A DNA stretch of 64,000 nt. It comes from Numida meleagris. Taxonomy: Eukaryota; Chordata; Aves; Galliformes; Numididae. Below, one piece after another: positions 1 through 13,000 of the stretch. Where the stretch lies: contig NC_034438.1 of NCBI RefSeq assembly GCF_002078875.1, forward strand, positions 14,821,791 to 14,885,790. Reading direction: 5' to 3'. Below the pieces are notes generated by a model. That model worked only from the letters and a program-made list of their open reading frames with translations, ran no database searches and was not told the origin of the DNA. Position numbers and translations under genes: made by a program. The stretch's first letter is position 1. The number at the start of each line of letters is the position of its first letter.

Positions 1-3000
1 ACTTGTAAAGTGTGTGCCACAATGAGATTTCTGTCTTACACGTTTTCGGTCTTTCAACAAACGTGAAGACTAATTGCTATAAAAGTATTTGTGCTTAACG
101 CTTACAGCACTTGCCATACCTCTGCACTGGCAAAAGTTTCCAAATATATTTCCTAGTTTCTTTAATTCATAGAGTAGGGTTATTGCTGTACTGCATGCCT
201 TTTCAGTAAACTAAAAATACGATAAAGAAGGAACCACAAATTTATATATTACTGTTACTATGCTGACAGGTACAAATACCACAAGCTTTCAACCAAAATA
301 CTTCACAAAGCATTTTTGAGGAACAGAATTCTCTAAGGAATCCTGAAAATGAATGGGAAATAGCAAAAAAAAATCACAAGAGATGTACACGTATCTGTGG
401 CTCATACCTAAACAAATTATTCCTGGATTTTAGATCTCTTAAGCCCAGCCAGCAGGGTGTTATGTAGTTACATAACTAAGGCTAACCAAAGCTACATAAA
501 AAAACAGCTACCTGGCCAAAATAAAATCTAATACTGAATCAGCTGATTTTATCCTACAATAATCCAGTTTAACAGTCATTATCCACCTTGATTATGCAAA
601 ACACAGGTGCTCCTGAGTCTGAATGTCAGCAAAAATTATGGTCAAGTTAGGGCTTCAGTAACAACATCTAATGCTAAGGACTATGAGATTGCATCAGTTT
701 TGCATTTTGATTTTTAGTGCACAATGTAATATAATCTGCTAGGTAGCTAGAAAAAGTCTTACTACTGTACAATTCATTTTTCATTCAGAAGTGAATAATA
801 TGCTACTTTCTTGGCTCCACTATACAATACTTTTCTCTCAGGTGAGAAAAACTAGATGCCAGTCACTGTATTGCCCTCAGTGATCTGTGCAGAGAAAGTA
901 ATACAAAGCTTTCCTTGCCCAGTACTTCAGAACGTCCTACTATTCACGTAACCAAGAGCCTGCTAAAAAGCTTTCTGAGGCAGTGCAAGGAGTTGCTGTT
1001 GAGACAAAGAGGTAACCCTCTGTTTTAAGCTACTTCTTTTTTTTTAATTATTCCTCCCACCCCCATAGGGGTAGTTATAGATTTTAAAAGCTTACAACCT
1101 CAAAGTTCCAGATTTATATAAATTGCTCTGAAATGTTTACAAAAAGCAAGGGAGTGGTAAGTCTGTGACACAAACTTGTTGAGAATTGGCAAAAAATAGG
1201 AGCCTGGTGTAACAAGCATTCTGAGGACACAGTAAGAAGCAAACTACCTTAGCAAACAGTGACAGAGTTTACTATTCCTGCAATGAGGAATGAGTACAGA
1301 TACTGCTAATTGCCATTAGTTAAAACCACAGAGACCAGACTGAATCATTTGAAATGCTTCTCAGTGTTTTAATATCTCTAGGTGAAAAAAAACCTTTAAA
1401 TGTTAAAACAATATAAAAAGACAGTTTTATAAATTTTCTACTAATTTTAAGGAACCACTTTACACAGAAAAACACCCCACGGTTACTTTAAAATTGTCAA
1501 GTAAAATTATTTTGAATTTAGCAATCTTTTTAGTGATCTTTTCACTCATAATTTATCTACTATAATTTCCAAACTCACTGATTACCAAGTGCTTTCTACA
1601 TTTCTGGAACACGCTGAAGCTTTGGTAGTTTATTTATTGCTACTGGTTATCCAGAATAGGACAAAGAGTCTGTTTAAAATGTGACTACCCAAGAAGTGAT
1701 AAAGAACTATTTAGTATTAATTAATCAACATTTGTACTAATCTCAGTAATGTAAGGCACTATAAATTCTAGCACTTTGTTTTCCACTTCATATATCCCAT
1801 CCAGAGAAAGCTGGGTTTTAAAGAACTTCAGCTCTGAAGTAGTTAATTTGCTGCATAACTTGCTGTATTTACAACACTGTAAGAGGTCAGTGAGATTTGC
1901 TTTTCCTATTATTTTCAGGCTGCTGTCCATTGGCAGTCCCAGTGTCCTTAAATCTGCCTATTTTGATATATGATTATTCTTATGGTACACCCAGATTGAC
2001 CTAACAGAAGTTGTCAGAGGTGTCACAAATCACAAAGTGAACAACATCTCTAAGACACTGGGTATTCTGACTTGAGGCTACAAAGTAGTCAGGGCCTTCC
2101 TTAAGATCAGTTTTCCAGTTTCCAGAAGAATCATAACAATTTGCTCATTTAAATAGCAGAAGAAGAAACAAGTTCACATAATTCAGCTATAAATACTCAT
2201 CAGCCCCATACATTACCAAGTGGAAGGACTTCGAAAGACATATTCAAATTGTTTAAAAAATACCTTTAAATTTAATGCATCAGAAAATCAAGGTCTGATA
2301 AAAATTTTCACAAACTTTCCATAGAAAAATCTGCCTCCTCTAGTTAAATATACTGATCAGCTAGCAGATGTGAGTACTCAGCATTACCCTCTCACCTTCA
2401 AACATAGCTTTACTTTTACTTCATGGATCATCAATTCACTTAACAGAGAAATCAATGTCCTATATGGAACAAATCTTAGTAGAAATAACAGCAATATAAA
2501 ACTTCATTACAGCATACTGTAACAACTACTAAACTCGGGATTACCATGTCAGAATTTCACTCTCAAAGGACAGGCTATCTTTCTCTTGCTTTGCAGCTCT
2601 GTTAATGTTATTCTTTTAGTTACAGACAGCAAAGCTAGACTCACCAGAAAACATCTGAAACGTAGAGAGAGAATCACTGGAATGTGTTGGAAAGGAAGAG
2701 GAAGAAGGGATGGTTTTCATCAGGCACCCCTCGTTCTTTTTATGATGGCAGAGGTGTCCATTTCACCATGCTTCTTTTTAGAAGGCAGCATGTAAATGAA
2801 ATACAAAATTTCTTATATTTTGACCAGGAATATTGGTCAACACCCACCACGGAAGGAGGATTAAATGTTTACATGTTGTTACTATACTGCAGAGTGCTTC
2901 CATGATTTACAAGTTCTGGCCTCTAGACGTATCACATGAAAGAGTATTTAAATTACATCAATTTTTGATTTTTCCAAACTTAAGCAAAAGTGGGTTTGTT

Positions 3001-3121
3001 TGTTTTTTTTTAAAGATAAAATATTATCCTGATTGTTTTTATTTATATTCTTTACTCCCCTCTGTTTCTGCACTGACAAGTGTTAGCTTCTTTTAAGTAA
3101 ACAAAAATGAGGAATATTTTT

Positions 3122-3265
3122 GTCCAAAGAGGCTGTGGAGTCTCCTCCTTAGAGGTCTCCAGAAACTGCTTAGATGGCATCCTGTGCACTCTGCTCTGAG
3201 TGTCCCTGTTTGAGAAGGGGTTAGGCCAGACAGATCCTTCCCACCTCAGTCATTCTGGGATTTTG
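3122..3265 (+). mobile_element. CR1 LINE 3'-end fragment in HCN1 intron 1
   Basis: The stretch from GAGGCTGTGGAGTCTCC through CAGATCCTTCCCACCTCAGTCATTCTGGGATTTTG follows the order of an avian CR1 3' tail: the last ORF2 codons (aggctgtggagtctcc), then the ccttcccacct...attctg terminus. It is short, heavily diverged and severely 5'-truncated, so it is an old insertion. Its orientation is opposite to HCN1. Confidence 0.75.
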
Positions 3266-6200
3266 GCAATCTTGAAAAGCTGACACAATTTCTTTAACGC
3301 CTTACTCCTAGCAATAAAGCAGCAGATTAGAGTACTAAGACTAACTCCTAAACTTCAAATGCTGATCTTGAACTGCTGAAATATGACTAATTAAGGATGA
3401 AATTACTAATTCAGATGAAAATTTAATCCAAATTTGTTACTTTTTTTTTTGTAAAAAATAAAGATACTAAGCTTAATGAACTTTCACTAAATTAGACAGG
3501 AAAGCTGCTGAAGAATCAGAAAAGCTTCCTCTGCCTGCCCGAGACTGGTGTGTGATGAGACTGAAGTTCTGAAAATTCAGTTTCACAGCCTTAATTATGG
3601 GCAGTGCTGGACCTGGCTAATTTTCTAGCTCAATGTTTTCATTTTCTGTCAGACCAAAAGCAAGCAAAATAAATAATAATGAAGATTTCTGGTGGTCTGA
3701 AAACTTCACTTGATGTTAGACAAGTACTGAAGTCCTTCACTTCAAGCCTAGTCATATACGCTTGGAGACCCAAACTAAGTGCCATGCTGTTAGTTTTTCA
3801 GTGAGAAAATGATTTCAAAGTCAGATTAATGAAATTCAGCAATGCTGACTCCTCCTTATTACACAGCTATACACTGCATCTAAAAATTAACAAATTACAG
3901 GGTTTCCTACTTTTTTTTTTCCCCATGACTTCTACCTGATAACAAAACACAGCATAGGAGATTTGCAGCTGTTGCTCAGTTGTGATTATATGCACGAGGC
4001 AGACGATTACATGAATACAGTTCTCAGCAAACCTGATCAGAGCCCAGTCAAGCCAAGAAACAACAATTTTAGTACTTTGAAAATGCTGTGGCTGTGGCAT
4101 TTGTTTAGGTTTAAAGCTTGAGTGCTCTACAGGCTTGATTTCTAGGAAAGAGAAGTCACAGTATTGTCCACACATAGTGACTTTAAAATTAACTCATTTA
4201 CGTTAAAATAATACATATTTTCAGTAAATTCAACTAATAGTTAGGCAGAAGATGGGACATTTCATCAGAAGATTTGTAATTATTAGTATTCATCCAGTAG
4301 CTTCTGTGCAAAGTTTCATAGCACTTTACAGCACTAACAATATTCTGAGATGAAGAAATAATGTCAGTGGAGTGGTATTACCCACAGTGCATATGGGAGA
4401 GGAGGATGAAGAGGACAAGATAAATTTATGTAACATGGAACTGTTATTTAATAATGAGTCTCCAATAATCCCCTACCATACGTGCCTGAATACATCTGCT
4501 ATCTGCAGTTACTTTTTCTCCAGATAAACTTATTAAACTACAATAGGAAGAATTAAAGTCTGACTTCCACTTAACCTTGGGCAAGAGTATCACATGCTCC
4601 TGATGGAGTTCTGACACCGCAACACTCTTGCCTTTGCACAGCTCCTCCTTTCATTAGCTCTGCTCATCAGAAAAAGAACAGGCTGGTGCTCCCATCCAGA
4701 TAGCTGCCAATTGGAGAAAAAATGCTGGTGGAGAGTCCAAACACACAATTGAGTTTGCTGCTCGAAAATGCTGAATCTGTTTATGGTGACCTGTACACCA
4801 ATCAAAAGATAAATATATCAGATCATCAAAATTGTACTAACATGCCTTACAGTATAAGTGATGCATCTTCCCTGGATTTACCCCCTCTGTTCAAATTGCT
4901 CTACCATAGCCTCTCATTACTGAGAAACATTTTGCGTAGTGCTCCAACTGATGTTTTGAATTCATATTGCCGGCCCTTAAATCAATCACAAATTGCCACA
5001 CAATGTCAGCAAATTTCTGTAGCAGATGATATCCGGGGGCAGGGAGAAAAAGCATTTCTATCCTCAAATTAGAAAGGACCACTTTCTAAGCATGAGAAAA
5101 ACTCTGAAAGAGATGGAGATCTAAAAATATTCCAGCTGCAAAATAATCTCATATCTCACACTGGAGCACTTGCATTCATTAGGAATTCTGTAGTGACAGA
5201 AACGTTAAGGGTGCCAATTAGAAACACGACATTTAAGATGCTTCTGTATGAAGTAGAAGTGGAGTCTTAAACTGGGAGAAGCTTTCTGTAATTCTTGTCA
5301 AAGCATTCTTTTTTGTTTGTTTTTAGAGATTCTTGGAAAAGTGCAGAAATGAGCAAAAGCCTTATGGCTAACATACCAATTAATATGTTAACTTACAGAC
5401 TTACAGAAGAATAAGAAGAATCAATATGGTTCTTTAATAGATTCTTTTTTAACCAATTCAATCTACCAGCTATCAGTGTAATGTTTAAACATTTAATGTT
5501 TCTGCTAATAGAGAAAAGTCTATTTTCCCTACTTATCTTTAGAGAAGAATCAGGAGAAGACATTATCTGAAAGGCACTTCTTAGTCATTTTCAATGCATC
5601 CTAGGCACAAGCAATGATGAGGACTCTGATCTTTTACCACTAAGTTGTGAACATCAGTGTTCTAAGGTGAATATCTGTGACAACAAAAACAAACCTAGAA
5701 GTTTCAGCTTAGTGCACAAAAGATGCCAATATTTCTGGTATTTGCCTTGTTAATTTGGCGGGAAAATGTCTTTGTGCATATCACTGTTAAAAGACATAGT
5801 ACAAGCAGACAAGTAACTTCAAACATGAATTTTAATTTAGCAGAATATAGTATAATTATTGGAAACGATTGTTGCAGGCAAGATCAGGCACCACCTTTTA
5901 CCTAAAATTAGCTGAAAATTGTATTATGTTTCAGTCAATATTTTGTACACTCAATTCATTGTATCAATTCATTTATACAACTAAACATCAATTAATTGAA
6001 GATAAAATTTGTACTACACAAAGTATTTTAAGAGATGACAGAAGCACCTTCCACAAGCCAGCTTAAGCCTCTCCCCATACACCCACATTAGGACACCCTG
6101 ATTGAGAGCAATGCAGGGCAGAAGGCAAATGCTCAGCCAGGAAGTTCCATATCAAGTTTCTCTATAATCTCTCAAAACGCAATTTCACATTTCATACAGT

Positions 6201-7202
6201 GAAACACCTGTCTCTACCACAAAAAAGCAGCTTGTACAGGTTTCTCTTCCTCATGCTAATCACATACAGAAACCCCTATTTGTTTCATTATTCAGCTGGT
6301 ATCCAGATCCCTCTGTTAGCCATTTGCCTTCCATAATATTTAAATGGCTGTAACACAACTAACACTTTTTTTTTGACTTCCCAATTCACATTTTGCATGC
6401 TCCAATCCTTCCATCCTGCTGACAGCACAAGCTTACTGCCTGCACTGCCAAAACAAATCAGCTCATTATGTTGCTAGACAGAGCTGTGATCAGATAGACA
6501 CGATATTCACTTGCTTAAAACAAAAAAAGGAAAACCCAAAACAGAAAAGCAAAAAAGAAAGAGAATACGTGATGCTCAAAGATGTTCTAGTTACTGGCCT
6601 AAGTAGCCATGATCTTGTTAGTGTTACCTCGGCCTCCTTTTCATGCTACTTCACTTTCTAATACTCCAGCACACTTCTTCACAGGCAATCCTGAAGAAAA
6701 CTTCTCACAAAGCAGCTGCAATAAGCTTGGCCAAAGGTAGAGCTTTGGAATACAAACCCAATTTCTGGGGATGCAAAATAAGTCTCTGAGATTTATGGAC
6801 ACTGGTCGGCGCAATTGAATGCTATTGACAAACAGCATTTTTGCAATTTTATTCAGGGAAAAAAAAAAGATCCTTCCCTCACCACAAAAACAACATCCTC
6901 TCTATGAACACCTGATTAATAGATATTTTTCAGACTGCAAAACAAGGGATAACCTGCAACATCTGGTACACCAGAGAGATTGCCTCAACATGCAGCGAAA
7001 GCTTTTTTCTTTCCAATATGCCTTTGCCAGTAGCAGTACTGCTGGGCATGTGCCTCCTGTGGTTGTAACTAAAAATGAGTTTCCATTCCAGTTTGTCACA
7101 GGTATACACAACAGTGCAGTAGTGGACAAGATCCATTTCTAAAAACTTAACTGTGTTAAATTTTTGTGTTGAAATGGATCTGTTAATTATTTTAATTCGG
7201 AC

Positions 7203-7258
7203 ATATGAAATGGTTGTTTTAAATACAGTTATATGAAATGTTTGTTTTAAATACTGTT
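7203..7258. repeat. 28-nt tandem duplication
   Basis: Two adjacent 28-base units (7203-7230 and 7231-7258), each starting ATATGAAATG and ending in CTGTT or CAGTT, differ at two positions. It is a local duplication in intron 1 with no evident function. Confidence 0.9.
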
Positions 7259-9982
7259 TGTTTCCACAATATAATTAGTATAAAAGTTTCTACTCTATCT
7301 TCATTGAGACAGAACCATCAAAAGTGAAGATGTTATAAAAAATATGTATATTGGATAAAGTTTTCCCATCCACACTTGCCTTTATTATTTAATAAAAAGA
7401 GACAATCGCTTTCAGCTGCAGATAAACATGTCAGCTTTCAGCCTGAAAAAATAAAAGATTGATAATGATATTAAGATCTGAAAACTTATTCAAACTTATC
7501 CACAGGCTCTATTATATGTTTCACCTATAAATATTTATCAGAAAAAATATAAAAGTGAATGATTGAATAATCTACTTCTCCACCCGCATGCTTCATATTT
7601 TGGAAGCACATTTCGTTTTTCACAACTGACAGTCAATTCTCTTGGAACAGAAATTCTCCATCTCCAACCTTCAGGAGTTCAAAGGAAATGCTCCCCAGGC
7701 ACGGGCCAGCTCTGGCAATCAGGCACACCGCCTAGGTTAGGGGTGACAAGGGAAAGTGAGTGTGGCAAGTGAAGCTGCCTCTAGTAGCAGCCACTGATAA
7801 GCGGCTCTAAATAAGAAACTTTGGTCGGGGACCTATGACCTGAACTGTGTACAACAGTAAAAGTAACGAGGAAGCTATTTGCTACTGTACAGACAAATGA
7901 CTGTTGTTTTGAGATACCAAAACAAAAAGAGTATCCATTTTCCATGGCAAAAAAAAATGCCAGAAGTCCATCTTTATCTTTTATCCCTTTTCACACAAAA
8001 TAAAATTTTCTACATTTTATAAATAGGTTTCTGGCTTTCAGCAAAAGAAAATACTTTACTTTGGAGATCTCAGAATAGATTTTAGCCACAATTCAATTTC
8101 CCCTTAGAATTAAAAGAAAATTAGTTTAGCCAAATATTTCTGCAGAACTTTTGGAGGACAGTGAGTTATGAACTATTCAAGGAAGTTTAACTTAAAGATG
8201 CATAATAATTAGAAAAAGTCAAATGAATGTTAATAATTCATTGGGGGAAAGTAAGAAGAAATTAAGGGTGAAAATTTATTGCTAGAACTTCTCACCAGAA
8301 TCTTAGAAAAAATACTGATCTGTAAACAGCACAAGAAAATTCATATGGGCAACAGTTTTTATAGATCAGTCTTACCATTTACAGCCCCTTAAGGCTGGAA
8401 TCGTGAAAGATGTTCAGCTACAGAGTCCAGGTGCTAAAAAGTACCTGGGTCCCCAGGTTTTCACGTCCAAAGATGGACAGGCTCCTAATCTCCATCTCAT
8501 ATCTTCATCTAACATACTATAGATTCCCTCATACTGTTCAGAGCCTGGGATAAAATTCACATTTTCAAAGCCATTCCAGAAATTGAAAACTTTGTACTGG
8601 AAACATTAAACCAACTTAAATACCATATTCCATTCGCTCTTTTTGCCAATGGCATAAAACCAGCATGTATTTTCAACACTAACATGAGCTGCAATTCAGT
8701 AACACAATGGAATTACTACGTCTAAGAAAAACATAACAAGTCATTCTCCAGAGCAACAACATCTGCTACCATTTACTGCAGATTCCTGGTTCCCTGAGCT
8801 GTGAAGATGGCTCTCCTTCCAGATCTGAACACTGCCACGCTGCTGGGAGCAAGCATGGGAGCAGAAGTTCACTGCAGCTCTTCCAGCCGTTCCATAAAAA
8901 CAGAAATTCGGTCAATGTTGCGTCGACTGTGAAAGGTGGCTTAAAACTGACAGAATGTCTCCAGTCACATTAAAAAAATGGTAATACAGTCCTCAGGGAC
9001 AACGGAGGGCAGGTGGAAATTACAGAGTAACACCAGTGATTGTACAATACTGAAAGTGTCTTGCAGAGACTGATCTTAACAGGAATCATTGCTCAACAAA
9101 AGAAAATAAGCCTGCATGCAAAAGACGGCAAGTAGGAAAATGCACCATTAGGAAACAAGAACATCTTCAGTTTTCATCTTCAGTTTAAAGGACAGGCAAA
9201 AAAATTTAAAAACATAGTTTATTTCTTCAAGTAGCATACTAAAACTTAAACTTTTAATTAGATTCAGCTATCATTTATATTGTATTTAGTTCACTCGAAG
9301 CTAAGTAACATGCACATGAAATAATACAATTATTAGGTACTGGATTTAACTCTTTTCAACATCAAATATGTTGAAACTGTATTTAGATTTTTTCATCTGT
9401 TTCAGAGGAATCAGTCATCATAATAAATTTAAGACTTCAGTAAATATATGTACAAACCCTACTGCCCAGCAGTCTATCATTGCACTTGATATTCTGCTCC
9501 AATTTCAAGAAACATTCATAACTTAATAAAAACATGCATTTCAGATATTTACTGCCAGAACATATGCAACTGAAAGTCGATTTTGGTCACATGGATACTT
9601 AAATTAGGTTACTTATCTCTCACTTGTCCCATATATGCAACGTCTATTGCTTAATAAGCCATCGGATTTCAGACATTTTCAATTTTGACCCTTTTACAAT
9701 GCCTGTTAGACTGCCTACCATCTGGTAGTGCTTACTCTTGATATCACACTTCCTCTGCATTACAGAAGTGTGCTTCCTATAATTATAACTTTAACGTGAT
9801 AGATGTATGCTACAGTAGAATTATCAAGTTGGGGATGGATGGGCTGAAGGGACAATTTGGGCAACATATTTTGCTACTAGGTCTATGTTAATAGCACACT
9901 CAATTGCACCAGGTGCCTTCCCAGTAGAAATCTACCAACAAGGCCAAATCATGGGAAATTGTGCATATAACTATTTTTCCTT

Positions 9983-10004
9983 AAAATAAATAAATAAATA
10001 AAAT
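9983..10004. repeat. (AAAT)n microsatellite
   Basis: About five AAAT units in intron 1. Simple sequence. Confidence 0.85.
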
Positions 10005-13000
10005 CTTAAAAGGTCTTTGCTTACAAGACACTGTGTTCAAATACCAGGAGAAAGTCAGCCCAACAACTCAGCAGCTCACAGATATTAGACACAGTCAGAA
10101 AAGGAACTATATCACACAGCGAACAAATTACAGTAAACCATCATTTCATTGTTTCCATTTCTATAAAGGAATTCACTGTATCTGCAGGAAGGGACAGAGG
10201 AGAGGGGAAGGAAAAACAGAATGAGGGAAGAGCGAAGATGTTCTTAAAAACAAAAATGAAAACAAAACTACTCAGATGATCTGTCACAGATAACATCACT
10301 ATGTTCCTGCAGACTTTCAAATGAGAATTGTATGTTGTTTATAAGCCCTATTTCACTACCTGAAAGTTAGGCCACAAGAAATTAATTAAAGAAAAGACAG
10401 AAAAAGCAGGATTTAGTATGTAAGGAGTCACCTACGTAGCAGTTTCCAGGAAGACTGGACACCCAGCTCTGAAAAACGGGACATCTCTGAAGTACTATTG
10501 GTAAGGTGAGTAATAAGAAGGGCTGCCAATGAACAGCTGAAGTGTATGTTTGCCTTACTTTACCACTCATGTTTTGATCACACTTCTCTGTCTTACAGAC
10601 CAATGCCTAATTGGAAAAAAAAGGAAATCTCTTTTTTTCCTATCTAGCTTGCCTGGCACTAAAGCGAGGGTGAAACACAGTGACAGACAAATTTGGCTGT
10701 GTTATCTTCGCTGAGAAATCAATGCAAACAAGCACATGCACAACCATTCCAAGGAACCCATAGCCTAGGATGCATTTGGGGAAGACAGAAGCCTGCGAGT
10801 AAGCATTGTGAGGGAGCAGGTGGTAGTATTGCCTACTAGAGGTTTCAGAGTATTTTCTCTATGTCACAAATCATAAGTTCTGCAAATGGCATGAACAGAC
10901 AGACAGAAGTCACTGAAGAGCCTGATGGAAAACCTCCCAGCAGTCAAATGAAAGCTTGACTCCATCCCCCTGGCCTTCCATCCATACATTCCATCTCCTT
11001 GGTGAAGTTGCACTGATTTTACTGTATGCACACATCTTAAAAAGGTTCTGTATATTACCCTCGAGAAAGTCAGAAAAACCGCTTTCCATCAGTATCCTAT
11101 GATATATCTACACATATGCTAAAAGTTCAGGTCACTTCAGAACAATATTATCTGTCGGTGTAGTCATGCCATTAAAGAGAAGCAAGAGTCTGGGAAGTTA
11201 CTGTAAGATACAGCAGAAACGGAGAACATCAGTGCTTCAGTATTTACTTTGATGAGAAGTGGAAAAAAAGTCTGGAGGCAACCAGAGTACAGTATGTTTG
11301 TAATTTGGAGGTTTGATTCCCACATTCATGAACACTGAGGTCATGTTTTATTTCTGTGGAGCTTTTCACATTCTTTAACACAAGCACATTTCAATGGATT
11401 TCAAACTAAGGAGTGCACAAAGAAAATAATAATATATTAAAACTGCAAAAAAAATTAAAAATATTAAAAAATTTTTACTGTAATTACCTAAATTCAAAAT
11501 AATCATAGACACTCGGTCCTGACAATACTAGACGGCACTATCACTTTCTAGGTCTAGTTAGCTTTGGCTGTGAGCATAAAGCTACCTGTGCTTTTTCAGG
11601 TGAAAACAAAATATCTTACTATGTTTTTTTTAATGATTTTTATAGAGATTTAAAATGTATTCATGTCAGCAGCACACTAAATTCCAATAGCATAGCAAAT
11701 TGTTTGTTAAATAACATGCTTCATTAGGTAAGACAAACACAAACAGCACATAAGCTAACAAAGAACTGAATTTTATTCTTAACTACACACTGTAAATCAA
11801 ATTGTAGGAATTTCACCAACAAAAATATGGAAGGGTTTGGGAGGGAGCAATAAGATTTTGGGGCTGGTTTTTTTTTGCTTGTTATAATACATAATGGTTG
11901 CATTTCTTCTATAATCAAATGAACATTTTCTGATTACAAGTTTACTCTAAATTTGTTCCAGCTGCATTGCAAACCAAGGTAGTAAGATTATTTCAAAATA
12001 ACATGCAGCTTGACTGAATCTGACTATCATCAGATTAAAAGATATTAGCAGAGATTTTATGGAAGCTAAATGACAGTGTCCTTGAGGTAGCACTGACATT
12101 GACTCTAGCTGATACAGTTTTTGCTCATTAACATACCTTACTACGTGTCTAGAACGAGTCCTCCAATAATTAGAGCTGAATACACTATGATTTTTAAAAT
12201 TAAATCATGCCTTTGGGAAAGAATCAGAGAATAGACAGCTAAAGGACTTTCAAGCAATTAACAAGAACTGTACTGTCAGGTTAAAAATTAAACATTGCAA
12301 AGTAGGTTAAGAGTTTCTTCTCTCTCCAAAATCACATGTTGACATGGAAGATGGCCCTCAAGCATTTTGTTGAGTGAAAGTGCAGATGAGAAAGGATATT
12401 GATTATTTAAATCTAAATGAAGTAAATTTCCCTACTAATTTTCATATTCTTCCCTCCACTTTAGAAATAGTGTTTTGCTTTCTACTGTCTTCAAACCAAG
12501 CTGCTCAAAAAAGCTGACAAGGTTTAATTAAATTTTACAGTGTCACTGTACCTAGGTAGAGACAAATGCAGATGCAGAGATTCATCATACCTTTTTAAAG
12601 TGACCTCTTATATCACAGGTCTTTGCTTCTGAGTACCCTGAAAAATCTATCCCAGACTGAACAATCAGAAATGAAGCCACTCAAATTTTAACTTGATTAT
12701 ATAAGCATAAAAAGTCTAAGCAACTTATCAAAAATTATGCATTTTTACTCATCTTTGTAATCGTTAGAGCCCCTGAAGCAAATCCTAGATCCAGACCTTT
12801 ATTTACAATGCCATACGTTTACATAGTATTCTAATTCACAGTTCCCTCCATATACTCAAGCCTAGGAAATCCAATAGAAAGAGAAAATCTCTACTGATGT
12901 AATTGTAAGCAGTACTTATTTTGATGAGGTGACAAATAAAGTACCAGGAGATTTTCAAAAATGTGTGGTCTTGCAAACATAATCAATGAGAATAACAGAA

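Noticed and set aside
4590..5082. Overlapping frames of 63-116 codons on both strands in HCN1 intron 1
   Set aside because: No family resemblance, mutually antisense, and no splice-site support. Length is within chance for this much sequence.
12200..12260. Possible minus-strand CR1 terminus (GAATCAGAGAATAG)
   Set aside because: Only a dozen bases resemble the CR1 tail and the following sequence does not continue as CR1.
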